Of a stretch of DNA of 64,000 nucleotides, positions 1-8,737 are shown piece by piece. Every line of letters begins with the position of its first letter. The stretch's first letter is position 1. The notes beneath the pieces were generated by a model. It was not told the DNA's origin. It did not search any database and saw only the letters and a program-made list of their open reading frames with translations. The stretch comes from Paenibacillus_AA sp045062745 (GTDB lineage: Bacteria; Bacillota; Bacilli; Paenibacillales; NBRC-103111): assembly GCF_045062745.1 (NCBI RefSeq), contig NZ_JBJGED010000001.1, forward strand, positions 62,001 through 126,000, read 5' to 3'. The position numbers and the translations under genes were made by a program.

Positions 1-341
1 ACGTACACGGTCCGGTACTTGAATTCCCGCGGTTCCTTGGAGAGCGGATACGCAATCAGCACGCACATGACCATATTGATGGCCGTGCCTAGCAAGAGTC
101 GTTGCAGCGACACTCCGAAGGAGCGGGTAAACTCTGCTTTATTTAAGACGAAGGCATACGCCTTCGTCGTGAATTCGATCGGCCACAGCCCCACCCGCCC
201 CGCCGCAGCGGCCCCGCTCGAGCTGAACGACACCGCCAGGACGTGGATGATCGGGAAGAGGCATAGAAAGGCGAGCAGCGCCAAAAATGCATAATTGCTG
301 ATCAGGAACAGCCTGCGGCCTATGGACGGGCTCTCTACCAT
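1..341 (-). CDS. Carbohydrate ABC transporter permease (LplC/YtcP type), 3' end beyond the window
   Basis: Inner-membrane permease subunit of a CUT1 sugar importer. Translation from the ATG at 341 starts MVESPSIGRRLFLISNYAFL and runs open to the window edge, 113 residues seen. A first membrane segment at about residues 13-37 is followed by a periplasm-facing stretch and a second hydrophobic segment (about 80-97), the usual N-terminal layout of LplC/YtcP permeases. An AGGAGGGAT ribosome-binding site lies just upstream of the start. It is the third gene after the binding protein and the LplB-type permease in the same direction (gap about 33 bases), so it is the second half of the permease heterodimer. 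The EAA loop that would contact the ATPase lies outside the window. Confidence 0.88.
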   Translation of the reverse strand, partial: MVESPSIGRRLFLISNYAFLALLAFLCLFPIIHVLAVSFSSSGAAAAGRVGLWPIEFTTKAYAFVLNKAEFTRSFGVSLQRLLLGTAINMVMCVLIAYPLSKEPREFKYRTVY

Positions 342-374
342 GCTGCTATCCCTCCTGTTGTTGGACGTTGGACG

Positions 375-1271
375 TCAAAAGATGCGGTAATTGGCGAAAC
401 GGCTGGCGAGTCCGTACGAAACCGAGATCAGGATCAGGGAGACGACCGATTTCAACAGCCCTACTGCCGTAGATAAGCTGTATTGGGCATCCAGCAAGCC
501 CATCCGATACACCATCGTGTCGATAATGTCCCCGCTCTCGTACACATAGGGACTGTACAGATTGAAGATTTGCTCGAACCCGGCGTTCAGCACTTGGCCG
601 AGACTGAGCGTCATCAGCAGGACGATAACCGGCCGGATGCCGGGCAGCGTAATGTGCCACGTCTGGCGCCAGCGCCCCGCGCCATCGATGACGGCCGACT
701 CATACAGCGCCGGATCGACGCTGGACAAGGCCGCCAAGTAGACGATCGTGCTGAAGCCGAATTCCTTCCACTCGTTCGAGATGACGATCGTGTAGGGGAA
801 CCAATCGTTGTCGCCGAGGAAGAAGATGGGCTGGATCCCTACCCAACCGAGCATTTGGTTCACAATCCCCTGGCCGGGGGACAGGATGTCGATGAGAATG
901 CCGGCCAGGATCGTCCAGGACAGGAAGTGAGGCAAGTAGATCATCGTCTGGACCGTCCGCTTGAACGCGGCGCGGCTCACTTCGTTCAGCAGGATGGCCG
1001 TGAAGATCGGGACGACCAGTCCGGCGACGATCTTCATCACGGCAATGAAGATGGTGTTCCAGAACACCTCGAGCGTGCTGGGCAGCGAGAACATGTATTC
1101 GAAGTTGCGCCAGCCCACCCAGGTCGAGCTCATGATGCCTCTCGCCGGCATGTATTTCTGAAACGCCATCACCAGTCCGCCCAAGGGAATGTAATGATAG
1201 ATGAACACGATGATCGCGCCAGGCAGGATCATAAGATGGAGCGGGAGCTCCCTGAGACGTTTGGCGTTCAT
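375..1271 (-). CDS. Carbohydrate ABC transporter permease (LplB type)
   Basis: First permease of a CUT1 sugar or oligosaccharide importer, 298 residues, the usual length. Six hydrophobic segments are visible; the N-terminal MILPGAIIVFIYHYIPLGG and the segment following GWRNFEYMFS are typical of the LplB/YtcP-like group found in multiples in Paenibacillus. The cytoplasmic EAA-type loop is around residues 185-205 (ALYESAVIDGAGRWRQTWHI). It sits between the binding-protein gene upstream (gap 64 bases) and the second permease downstream. No ATPase is present in the operon; in this family the shared MsmX-type ATPase is normally encoded elsewhere. The substrate cannot be read from the sequence. Confidence 0.93.
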   Translation of the reverse strand: MNAKRLRELPLHLMILPGAIIVFIYHYIPLGGLVMAFQKYMPARGIMSSTWVGWRNFEYMFSLPSTLEVFWNTIFIAVMKIVAGLVVPIFTAILLNEVSRAAFKRTVQTMIYLPHFLSWTILAGILIDILSPGQGIVNQMLGWVGIQPIFFLGDNDWFPYTIVISNEWKEFGFSTIVYLAALSSVDPALYESAVIDGAGRWRQTWHITLPGIRPVIVLLMTLSLGQVLNAGFEQIFNLYSPYVYESGDIIDTMVYRMGLLDAQYSLSTAVGLLKSVVSLILISVSYGLASRFANYRIF

Positions 1272-1335
1272 TGCTGCCGCCCTCCTCCGTCATATTTCCG
1301 AGCGTCCCCTGTACATCGGCACGTCGGGCTGCGCC

Positions 1336-3000
1336 TTACTTTTGCTTCGAGTACCATTCGTTCACTTCTTTGGTGATCAAGTCTCCGCCTTGCTTTTTCC
1401 AGTCGGCCACATACTTGTCGAACGCATCGATGCCCAAGTTCCCCGTAATGATCTTCACGAAGGTCTCGTTCTTCAATTTGTCCAATTGCTGCGTCCGCTC
1501 CACCATCGTCGGCGTAGGCGTGCTGTAGAACAAGTTCGTCACGAACCGGTTGTCTTTAATAATCTGATCGATGATACCCGCCGAGCCGCCCGGACCGTTC
1601 TGCGCGAACTCGCCCCAGACGTTTTTCTGCCCGTTCTTGTACAGCATGATTTTGTCGTACACCTTTTTCTTCTCGGGGGCCAGGTCTTCCGGCTTCAGCT
1701 TGCCGTCCAGAACGGCGGTAGCCTGGCGGTAGTTCTCGATGTTGTTGTCCGGCAAGTAGATCTTCACCGGCGAGTAAGTCCATAGTGCGGATTGATCGGT
1801 TACGCTAGGCACGATGTATTTGTAGTAAACCTCTTCCGACTTGTTGTAATAGTACGTTTGCAGCCAGAAGTCCATCATTTTGAAGATCGCTTCCGGATGT
1901 TTGGTCCCCTTCTTCACGACCCAGTAGTAGCCGAACGTGTTGAGCGGCAGTCCGGCCTGGAACGGTTTCCCGTCGACAGTCGTCGGCATCGGATAGGCCT
2001 GCCATTCCTGCTCCGGCGTGAGGGTGACGAGCGGGGAATTCGCCGATCCGCGGCCGCCGATCATCATGCCGATTTTGCCGGCGCCGATCGTCTCGTTCAC
2101 TTTGTTCGTGTCCTTCACGATGAACTCCGGATCGAAGTGTCCCGCCTTGTACATTTCGCTGAGTTTGACAAGCGCTTTGCGCGTCTCCGCTTGAATGTCG
2201 TTGTACGCCAGGCTGCCCGAAGCATCCTTCAGCCAAAAGTCCGGATACGCTCCGAAGCCTTGCATGAACCCGCCAGCCAGCTTCATATCTTTATCCATCG
2301 CGAGACCAAACGTGTCGTCCTTGCCGTTGCCGTCGGGATCTTTCTTCGTGAACGCCTCCGAGATCGCGACCAGATCGTCAATCGTCTTGGGATCGGGCAA
2401 ATTCAGCTTCATCTTCCAGTCTTTGCGAATCCACAAAATCGCCGGCCCTTCCTTCGCTACGCCTGTCCAAGGAATCGCCATCAGCTTCCCGTCGAGGGTT
2501 GCCGACTTCAATACCGTCTCCCCGGCTCCCTGCATCACTTTCTTGACCGATTCCGGCGCGAAGTCGTTATACGCCTTCGTCATGTCCTCGAGCAGCCCGG
2601 CTTCCGCCAACTGCTTGAACTGCTGCGGCGTCGCCGCGAAGAAATCGGGAATTTCCCCGGAGGCGATCATCAGGTTCGTCTTTTTGTCATATTCGGTTTG
2701 AGGCACGTACCATTGGAACTTCACTTTTATCCCGAACTTCTCCTCGATGGTGCGCATCCAGATGTTGTTGTTGATGTCTTCATTGTTGAAAAATTTCGTG
2801 GTGGGAAAGCTGTAGCCTACCGTAGTCAATTCGATGGAGGGTGAATATTTGTCCGGAACCGCTTGCTTCTCTGCGGAGGCTGTAGCTCCGGGAGCGGGCG
2901 TGCCTTTCGTCTCCTCCTTCCCGTCCGAGCTGCCGCAAGCGGTCATCAGTGGAACCGCTACCAAACATAAGCTTACGAGTGCCCCGAGTTGACGCTTCAT
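1336..3000 (-). CDS. Extracellular solute-binding lipoprotein (sugar ABC importer, LplA type)
   Basis: Membrane-anchored substrate-capture subunit of the importer. The start is set at the MKRQLGAL methionine (base 3000), which gives a classic lipoprotein signal: basic n-region, hydrophobic core and lipobox LMTAC followed by a Gly/Ser/Glu/Lys-rich linker; an in-frame extension up to 3090 would put about 30 charged residues before the signal peptide. Mature length near 530 residues fits the large LplA-like binding proteins. A calcium-loop-like segment, DPDGNGKDD, lies about a third of the way in. It is the first gene of the operon with the two permeases and is divergent from the AraC-type regulator at 3271. 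Substrate unknown. Confidence 0.93.
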   Translation of the reverse strand: MKRQLGALVSLCLVAVPLMTACGSSDGKEETKGTPAPGATASAEKQAVPDKYSPSIELTTVGYSFPTTKFFNNEDINNNIWMRTIEEKFGIKVKFQWYVPQTEYDKKTNLMIASGEIPDFFAATPQQFKQLAEAGLLEDMTKAYNDFAPESVKKVMQGAGETVLKSATLDGKLMAIPWTGVAKEGPAILWIRKDWKMKLNLPDPKTIDDLVAISEAFTKKDPDGNGKDDTFGLAMDKDMKLAGGFMQGFGAYPDFWLKDASGSLAYNDIQAETRKALVKLSEMYKAGHFDPEFIVKDTNKVNETIGAGKIGMMIGGRGSANSPLVTLTPEQEWQAYPMPTTVDGKPFQAGLPLNTFGYYWVVKKGTKHPEAIFKMMDFWLQTYYYNKSEEVYYKYIVPSVTDQSALWTYSPVKIYLPDNNIENYRQATAVLDGKLKPEDLAPEKKKVYDKIMLYKNGQKNVWGEFAQNGPGGSAGIIDQIIKDNRFVTNLFYSTPTPTMVERTQQLDKLKNETFVKIITGNLGIDAFDKYVADWKKQGGDLITKEVNEWYSKQK

Positions 3001-3203
3001 CCTCTTTCTGCCCCTTTCTTCGTCCCATGTTCGAACAACCTCTCGGTCATCCGTATCCCCATCATAGTAACAGGCTGATCGGCCAAACAAGAAACCATTT
3101 CGACAGTTTTATTCCTCCCCGAAGGAACTTCCTCGAAGCCGCATCCGTGTACAGATTGTTACCAAACGGAATAAAACATTCGAAACGGAATAGAGCGGCT
3201 CCA

Positions 3204-3232
3204 TGGACGAAAGCGGTTTCTTTAACTATACT
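3204..3232 (+). promoter_or_regulatory. Probable sigma-A promoter of the AraC regulator with a cre-like palindrome in its spacer
   Basis: TGGACG (3204-3209), a 17-base spacer and TATACT (3227-3232) lie 38 bases before the regulator start codon. The spacer contains CGAAAGCGGTTTCT (3208-3221), which matches the CcpA cre consensus TGWNANCGNTNWCA at 8 of 10 fixed positions. Binding there would block RNA polymerase. The remaining bases of 3001-3203 hold no gene; the promoter of the divergent binding-protein operon must lie in them, but I see no convincing hexamer pair. Confidence 0.5.
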
Positions 3233-3270
3233 CATAAGAACGGGGATTGAAAATCCGGAGGGGGAACGAT

Positions 3271-5478
3271 ATGCCGAGATCGTTAAGATTCAATCGCAGA
3301 TCGCTGTTCAGCAAGCTGCTCCTGGGCTTTATGATCATCATTCTCGTCTCCTTTGCTTTCAATGGGTGGGCGTACCGGTTCTTCCATCGGCAGATGATCG
3401 ATCAGCTGGTTCATTCAAGCACGCTTGGTCTGGCGAATAAGGTCGACGGCTACGAGAAGCAGCTTTCGCAGATTGACGATCTGCTTACGATGCATTTTTT
3501 CGACGCTTCCTTAATGTCGCTTAAGAAGAGCAGCTTCGATTCCAACTTCCCGCGCGTGAACGAGTTGGCCGACCAATTCAGGGCGATTACGATCAAATAC
3601 AACTCGAGCGTTGAAAACGCCTTCATTTACTATAAAGGCCAAAACTTCGTCATCGACAAAAACGGGTACAGCAGCGCGGAGGACATGTTTGGCAAATATT
3701 ATATAAGCCCCGGCTACGGGCCCGAATTCTGGGCCGCCCAGTTCAGGGAGGATTTTCATTTGAAGGTGTTGCCGGCCGCCCAATTCAAACGATCCCCCTT
3801 AGACTCCTTCCAGGAATCGAAGAGTTCCCGTTATATGCCCGTTATTGTCCGCAATCAGATCGGCAGCCCATTCTATATGGCGGCACTCGTGGATACGGAG
3901 CGCATGTTTGGCAGCTTGTCCGGCAGCGGAGCATCCGAAGGATTTTATATTACGGATAGCAACGGTTCCCTATACTTCGGTTCCGGCGCGATGCCGGAGG
4001 GAGCCCTGCCTGCCTTGCAGACCGATCGGTCGCATATGCTGTACGACAACAATTACTATTTTTATCAGAAAGGACCTGTGTCCGGGCTGACCTACGTCAG
4101 CATCGTCCCTTACGAAGCGATCGCCTCGCAATTGGACCGGATGAGCGCCTTGCTGCTCACTTTGTTCGGGCTGTCCATCCTCGTCAGTATCGCCATCTCG
4201 GTGCTGCTCAGCGTGCGGTTCAAAAATCCGGTCCAGCGCATCATCGAAGGACTTCGCGAGATGAATCCCGTCATCCCTCACCGCAGCAAAGTCTATGAGT
4301 TCAATGTAATCAGCGAGAGCATGCAGCACATCATCGCCTCCCTCCATCGCAAAGACAGTCTGCTGCAGAAGTACAGTTACTTGGACCAAATCAAAAGCAT
4401 TCATTCGCTCGACACCGAGCTGCAAGGCCGGGTCGAAACCGAACGGCCGTTTCACTTCCTAATGTTCCAGGTGCATGGTTTATTGAAAGCCCATCCTCTG
4501 CTGGAGAGCATTAACCGGAACGTCATGGAGGCGTTCCCGGACTCCATGACGATTCAAATCGAGAAAAACCGAATATTGTCCATTATCTTCGCCGAACAGG
4601 ATATTTCCCCGGCCATCATGAACATGCTGGACGGTCTGAAGCTGCAGCTCGATCAAGATCGAACTTACGGCCAGGTGACGATCGCCTTCCAGACTCGATT
4701 GTGGGAGCCTGCCCAGTTCACGGCCGCTTATGAGGCGGCGAGCGAGATGATCCGGCAGCGCAAGCTGCGGGCGGAGACGCAGATCGTGACCCAACCGGGG
4801 AGCGGACCTGCGCTTGCGCTGTGGATACCTGAAGATGAGCGTACGCTCGCCGCACACCTGGACGTTGGGAATGCAGAGCCGCTGCGAACGTTCGTGCAGA
4901 CCAAGCTGCAATGGCTTGGCAAGCAAGAGGCGGCCGCCTGGCAATATGCGCAATTCGCAGGCGATTTGCTGTCGAAGCTGCTCATGGCGTTAATGGCGCA
5001 TAAGATCGATACCGGTTTGCTGCAGCCGGAAGGGGAGCCTTCGCCGTTCGACACGATGGAAAGTTTGATGGAACCCGAGGAATATGAAGCGTTTCTAGGA
5101 AATATGGTCGAACGGGCCGCAGCGTTGATTCGCGACAAACGCGAGGCTAACGATCCGATCGTGGACTTCGTCATCCGCTTCATCGAACAGCATTACGGCG
5201 ACGATATTTATCAGGAATTGATCGCCGACCGCCTGAACATCTCCACCGGCTATCTGCGCCATTACTTCAAGGACAAAACCGGCCGGCACATGAGCGATTA
5301 CTTGAACGAATACCGGATGGGCAAGGCGAAGGAATTGCTGGCGGACACCGAGGAGCGAATCCAGGACATTGCGGCCAAGGTGGGTTACCAGAACGCCAAT
5401 TCGTTCACGCGCATGTTCCGGCGGCTGACCGGCGTCACGCCGGGAGAGTACAGGCGCGATCGGCGGATGGTGAATTGA
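3271..5478 (+). CDS. Membrane-anchored AraC-family transcriptional regulator (sensor fused to HTH)
   Basis: Large one-component regulator of about 735 residues. The start is the ATG at 3271, preceded by GGAGGGGGAACGAT; the longer in-frame ATG at 3247 has no ribosome-binding site. Membrane segments at about residues 14-34 and 293-316 enclose an extracytoplasmic sensor domain. A cytoplasmic middle region follows, then a C-terminal AraC/XylS double helix-turn-helix (about residues 635-730) with the recognisable pattern DRLNISTGYLRHYFKDKTG and GYQNANSFTRMFRRLTGVTP. Such regulators in Paenibacillus are typically encoded beside the sugar importer they control, and this one is divergent from the binding-protein operon. 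The inferred role is substrate-dependent control of that importer. Confidence 0.92.
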   Translation: MPRSLRFNRRSLFSKLLLGFMIIILVSFAFNGWAYRFFHRQMIDQLVHSSTLGLANKVDGYEKQLSQIDDLLTMHFFDASLMSLKKSSFDSNFPRVNELADQFRAITIKYNSSVENAFIYYKGQNFVIDKNGYSSAEDMFGKYYISPGYGPEFWAAQFREDFHLKVLPAAQFKRSPLDSFQESKSSRYMPVIVRNQIGSPFYMAALVDTERMFGSLSGSGASEGFYITDSNGSLYFGSGAMPEGALPALQTDRSHMLYDNNYYFYQKGPVSGLTYVSIVPYEAIASQLDRMSALLLTLFGLSILVSIAISVLLSVRFKNPVQRIIEGLREMNPVIPHRSKVYEFNVISESMQHIIASLHRKDSLLQKYSYLDQIKSIHSLDTELQGRVETERPFHFLMFQVHGLLKAHPLLESINRNVMEAFPDSMTIQIEKNRILSIIFAEQDISPAIMNMLDGLKLQLDQDRTYGQVTIAFQTRLWEPAQFTAAYEAASEMIRQRKLRAETQIVTQPGSGPALALWIPEDERTLAAHLDVGNAEPLRTFVQTKLQWLGKQEAAAWQYAQFAGDLLSKLLMALMAHKIDTGLLQPEGEPSPFDTMESLMEPEEYEAFLGNMVERAAALIRDKREANDPIVDFVIRFIEQHYGDDIYQELIADRLNISTGYLRHYFKDKTGRHMSDYLNEYRMGKAKELLADTEERIQDIAAKVGYQNANSFTRMFRRLTGVTPGEYRRDRRMVN

Positions 5479-5553
5479 GCATTCTTTTAAAAGAGTACAG
5501 GTTCGATACAATTAAAGACATAATAAAGATATGCCATAGCCTCGGGAATCGTT

Positions 5554-5559
5554 TACAAT
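5554..5559 (+). promoter_or_regulatory. Possible -10 box of the aminotransferase gene
   Basis: TACAAT, one mismatch from TATAAT, lies 43 bases before the start codon at 5603. The -35 region (TATGCC, 18 bases upstream) is a poor match, so the assignment is weak. The gene itself has a GAGG ribosome-binding site 8 bases before its ATG. Confidence 0.3.
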
Positions 5560-5602
5560 GGGGGTGTATTCACTAAAACCTAACATGAAATGAGGTTGTA
5601 CG

Positions 5603-6886
5603 ATGAACAAGCTTGCGATCGAAGGCGGTACTCCCGCCCGCAGCAAACCGTTGCCGCCCAACTATCCCGGCGCGGTCGTCATGGGGCAGGAAGAGGCCGA
5701 TTTCGCGTCCAAAGTCATCCTGGGACAGTCTCCTTTCCGATATTACTCGCCCAACCCGCAGCGTGCCGCCGAACAGCTCGAAGACGCCATGTCCGCCGAG
5801 ATGAACGTCCCTTACGTACTCGGGGTCACCTCCGGCACCGCTTCGCTCATCGTGGCGATGAAAGCGCTCGGCATCGGCTATGGCGATAAAGTGATCGTGC
5901 CTGCTAATACGTTCCTCGCCACGCCCGGAGCAGTCGTCTGCTGCAACGCCGTCCCGGTGTTCTGCGATATCGACGACAGCCTGAACCTGGATCCGGCCGC
6001 GCTCGAGCAAGTGTACGACGAAGACGTGAAGGCGATCATCGTCGTGCCGATTCTGGGCAACCCGGTCGATATGGACCCGGTGATGGAATTCGCCCGCCGC
6101 AAGAACATCGCTGTCATCGAGGACATCGCCCAATCGTGCGGCGTGAAGTACAAGGGCCGGTACGGTGGTACGATCGGCACGATCGGGGCGTTCAGCTTCC
6201 AGATGAACAAGATCATAACCGCCGGCGAGGGAGGAGCCGTAGCGACCCACGACCTGAAGCTGTTCGAGCGCGCATTGCGCTATCACGATCAAGGCCTCGC
6301 GCGTCATAAGGCCCGGTATGGCATCGACTCCCCGGACGAGGAGTTCGCCTTCGTCGGACAAAACTATCGGATGAGCGACATTACCGGTGCGGTCGTGTTC
6401 GAGCAGTGGAAGAAGCTGCCGGACATCGTCGCCTCGATGCGCCGCAGCCATGAAGCGATTCGCTCCGAGCTCGCTTCCCGCTTCCCGGAGATGCAGTTCC
6501 GGCGCTGCCCGGATCCGGACGGCGGCCATATCGGCTCGAACCTGGGCATCATCCTGCCTTCGAAGGAAGCGACCGTTAAATTCAATCAGGCGATGGCGGC
6601 TGAGAATATGGGGACCTACATCTTGTATGCCGGCTTGCCCGCTTATCGGACGCCTGCGATCTTCCATCAAAGGACGTCGGATAAGGACAACTTCCCGTTC
6701 AACTACCCGTTCAAGAATCCGGTCGTGTACACCGAAGACATGTGCCCTGTTGCGATCGATCTGATCCCGAGAACGGCGTTCCTGCCGATCGCTCCCACCT
6801 TGACGGAACAAGACGTGGAGGAGATCATCGAGGGCACCTCCAAGGTGTATCAAGCGCTTCGTGATCAGCAGCTCGTACGGCAGTAG
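5603..6886 (+). CDS. DegT/DnrJ/EryC1/StrS-family PLP-dependent aminotransferase
   Basis: 427-residue fold-type I PLP enzyme of the sugar aminotransferase family, which aminates keto-sugars or keto-cyclitols. Visible hallmarks are GVTSGTASL (phosphate-binding, around 74-82), EDIAQSCG with Asp174 (pairs with the pyridine nitrogen), and Lys203 in SFQMNKIITAGEGG (Schiff base), followed by a conserved glycine-rich stretch. The length is a little above the usual 370-400. It stands alone between a regulator and an MFS exporter, with no other nucleotide-sugar genes nearby, so the substrate cannot be inferred. The N-terminal MNKLAIEGGTPARSKPLPP is typical of the StrS/AHBA-synthase-like branch acting on small sugars or inositols. 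Confidence 0.92.
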   Translation: MNKLAIEGGTPARSKPLPPNYPGAVVMGQEEADFASKVILGQSPFRYYSPNPQRAAEQLEDAMSAEMNVPYVLGVTSGTASLIVAMKALGIGYGDKVIVPANTFLATPGAVVCCNAVPVFCDIDDSLNLDPAALEQVYDEDVKAIIVVPILGNPVDMDPVMEFARRKNIAVIEDIAQSCGVKYKGRYGGTIGTIGAFSFQMNKIITAGEGGAVATHDLKLFERALRYHDQGLARHKARYGIDSPDEEFAFVGQNYRMSDITGAVVFEQWKKLPDIVASMRRSHEAIRSELASRFPEMQFRRCPDPDGGHIGSNLGIILPSKEATVKFNQAMAAENMGTYILYAGLPAYRTPAIFHQRTSDKDNFPFNYPFKNPVVYTEDMCPVAIDLIPRTAFLPIAPTLTEQDVEEIIEGTSKVYQALRDQQLVRQ

Positions 6887-6913
6887 ATCGTAGGGTTAGG
6901 TAAATCTATCATT

Positions 6914-6960
6914 AAGAAGCTGCTTTTCCCCGATCCGGGGCTGGAAGCAGCTTCTTGCTT
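6914..6960 (+). terminator. Stem-loop after the aminotransferase gene
   Basis: Perfect 12-base arms AAGAAGCTGCTT (6914-6925) and AAGCAGCTTCTT (6945-6956) lie 28 bases after the stop codon. The following T-tract is poor (GCTT), so it may act as an inefficient terminator or an mRNA-stabilising hairpin just ahead of the MFS start. Confidence 0.5.
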
Positions 6961-6978
6961 ATCGAGGAGTTGTCCCCT

Positions 6979-8382
6979 GTGGCACAGACGCAATATAACC
7001 AGGCTCCCCTGCAGGCTCCGGCCCCGTTGCCGAATCGCTGGGTCATTATGCAGGTGATCAACCTGGGGACGTTCATGAATACGCTCGACGTCGGCATCGT
7101 CAACTTGGCGCTGCCGACCATGGCGCATCAATTCAATACGACCCTCGCTTATGTGCAAGCGGTCGTGACCGCCTACCTGCTCACGATGGTGGCCTTGCTG
7201 CCGATCTTGGGCAAGCTGTCGGACCGGCTCGACCGCCGCCGCATCTACAGCTGGGGCTTCTTCGTCTTCGGTGCCGGTTCGGCGCTCGCCGCCCTCTCCT
7301 CGAGCCTCGTCACCGTCGTGCTCTCCCGCTGCGTGCAGGGCGTCGGCGCAGCGATGATTATGGCGAACAGCCAGGCGATGGTGCGGGCGATCTTCCCGGA
7401 CCATGAGCGCGGCAAGGCGCTCGGCATCAACACGATCGTCATGTCGATCGGGACGCTGTCCGGTCCGGCGGTAGGCGGCTTCCTGATGGAGATCGGCGGC
7501 TGGCCGCTCCTGTTCTGGATCAATGTGCCGTTCGCCATCGTGTCGCTCGTGCTCGGCCTTCGCTGGTTCCCCGATACGGAGAAGGCGTATCATCCGCTCG
7601 ACCTCATTGGCTCGGCGCTGCTCGCTGCAGCCACGGCGCTGTTGCTTTATGCGGCGGTGGTCGCCGAGCAGCACGGCTTGAATCCGACAGCGCTGGTGTA
7701 CGGCGTCGCCGGTCTGGCGCTGCTGGCCGCGCTTCTCCTATACGAGCGGCGGCTCGAGCATGGCGTGCTCGACAAGGTGCTGTACACGAACCGGGCGATC
7801 GGCCTCGGCAACTTGTCGGCCTTCTTGTTCTACGCCGCCCAGATGGCGTCGCTCATCCCGATCACGTTCTACATGCAGAACGTGCTGCAGCTGTCTACGC
7901 GGTCCACCGGCCTGCTCCTGGCCATTCAGCCCATCTTCATGGGGCTGATGGGGCCGGTGGCCGGGTGGTACCGCGACCGCTACGGCGCGCGCATCCCGAC
8001 GACGGCGGGGGCCGTCTGCTGCGCGCTCGCCATGCTGCCCGCGATGCTCGGCAGCGAGGTGACGGCCTGGGACGCGGCCGTGTATTGCGCGTTGTTCGGC
8101 GCGGGCAGCGGCCTGTTCCTCGCCTCGAACAACGCGGACATCATGGCCGGCGCCCCGGCACATAAGGCGAGCCTCGTCGGCAGCATGCTGGCGCTCATCC
8201 GCTACCTCGGGATGATCGTCGGCATCGCCCTTGCCGTGCTGCTCGTCGGCCACCTCGGCGGCGACGCCGTGGATCCGGCCGAGATCGCGCCGAAGGTGCG
8301 CTGGCTGTTCGCCGTATGCGGCGCCTTCTCGCTCGGCCTGATCGCGCTCAGCTGGACTCGGCCGAAGAAACGGGCGGAGTGA
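6979..8382 (+). CDS. MFS transporter, DHA2 (14-TM) drug:H+ antiporter type
   Basis: Proton-driven exporter in the cytoplasmic membrane, 467 residues. The start is taken as GTG 6979, 9 bases after a GAGGAG ribosome-binding site; an upstream TTG at 6955 would put that site inside the gene. The motif NTLDVGIVNLALPTM in helix 1 is the DHA2 signature, followed by motif A (GKLSDRLDRRR) between helices 2 and 3 and the antiporter motif C (GTLSGPAVGGF) in helix 5. About 14 hydrophobic segments can be counted. It may be read together with the aminotransferase upstream (gap 92 bases with a hairpin). Substrate unknown; the family exports dyes, drugs and some metabolites. Confidence 0.9.
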   Translation: MAQTQYNQAPLQAPAPLPNRWVIMQVINLGTFMNTLDVGIVNLALPTMAHQFNTTLAYVQAVVTAYLLTMVALLPILGKLSDRLDRRRIYSWGFFVFGAGSALAALSSSLVTVVLSRCVQGVGAAMIMANSQAMVRAIFPDHERGKALGINTIVMSIGTLSGPAVGGFLMEIGGWPLLFWINVPFAIVSLVLGLRWFPDTEKAYHPLDLIGSALLAAATALLLYAAVVAEQHGLNPTALVYGVAGLALLAALLLYERRLEHGVLDKVLYTNRAIGLGNLSAFLFYAAQMASLIPITFYMQNVLQLSTRSTGLLLAIQPIFMGLMGPVAGWYRDRYGARIPTTAGAVCCALAMLPAMLGSEVTAWDAAVYCALFGAGSGLFLASNNADIMAGAPAHKASLVGSMLALIRYLGMIVGIALAVLLVGHLGGDAVDPAEIAPKVRWLFAVCGAFSLGLIALSWTRPKKRAE

Positions 8383-8417
8383 GGGGTTAGGCCGGGTAAG
8401 ACCCCATAATATGGCTG

Positions 8418-8551
8418 TTGTAAACCTATGTTTACAAATAGGAAAGCCAAGCTAACAACCCAACTCGAAAATCAGGCGATTCAGGCGATTTGTAAACCAA
8501 ACTTCTGTTAATAGTGAGGCCGAGCTTACAATTAACAGAAGATGTGTTTAC
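8418..8551. repeat. Cluster of intergenic inverted repeats
   Basis: The 355-base gap 8383-8737 has no credible gene but is rich in palindromes. TTGTAAAC-CTAT-GTTTACAA is at 8418-8437. CTTCTGTTAAT (8502-8512) faces ATTAACAGAAG (8531-8541), and that stem is flanked by GTAAAC (8492-8497) and GTTTAC (8546-8551), so the whole could fold as an extended cruciform. Short phrases of the type GGCCGAGCTTACA recur in degenerate form (around 8442, 8515 and 8575), which suggests a decayed dispersed intergenic repeat rather than one regulatory site. Confidence 0.6.
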
Positions 8552-8640
8552 TAAACGGCGAAATAAAGTCAAGTTGAGGCTGAAATTGTAAATAAGGTTT
8601 GTTATTAGTAAAGATTGACTTACTATGCGATGTCCAAGGA

Positions 8641-8663
8641 CCCGGCCTCATGCCGGGTTTTTC
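8641..8663. terminator. Intrinsic terminator
   Basis: CCCGGCCTCATGCCGGG (8641-8657) forms a 6-base GC stem with a small loop and is followed by TTTTTCTT on the plus strand. It lies between the convergent MFS gene and aldo/keto reductase gene. The T-tract favours the plus direction. Confidence 0.7.
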
Positions 8664-8737
8664 TTGTTTCTCAGACGAGGCGGACGAGGATTTGGAGGAA
8701 TACCGTTTTAATGAACAGCGGTTGCTCGTCTTCTCGT

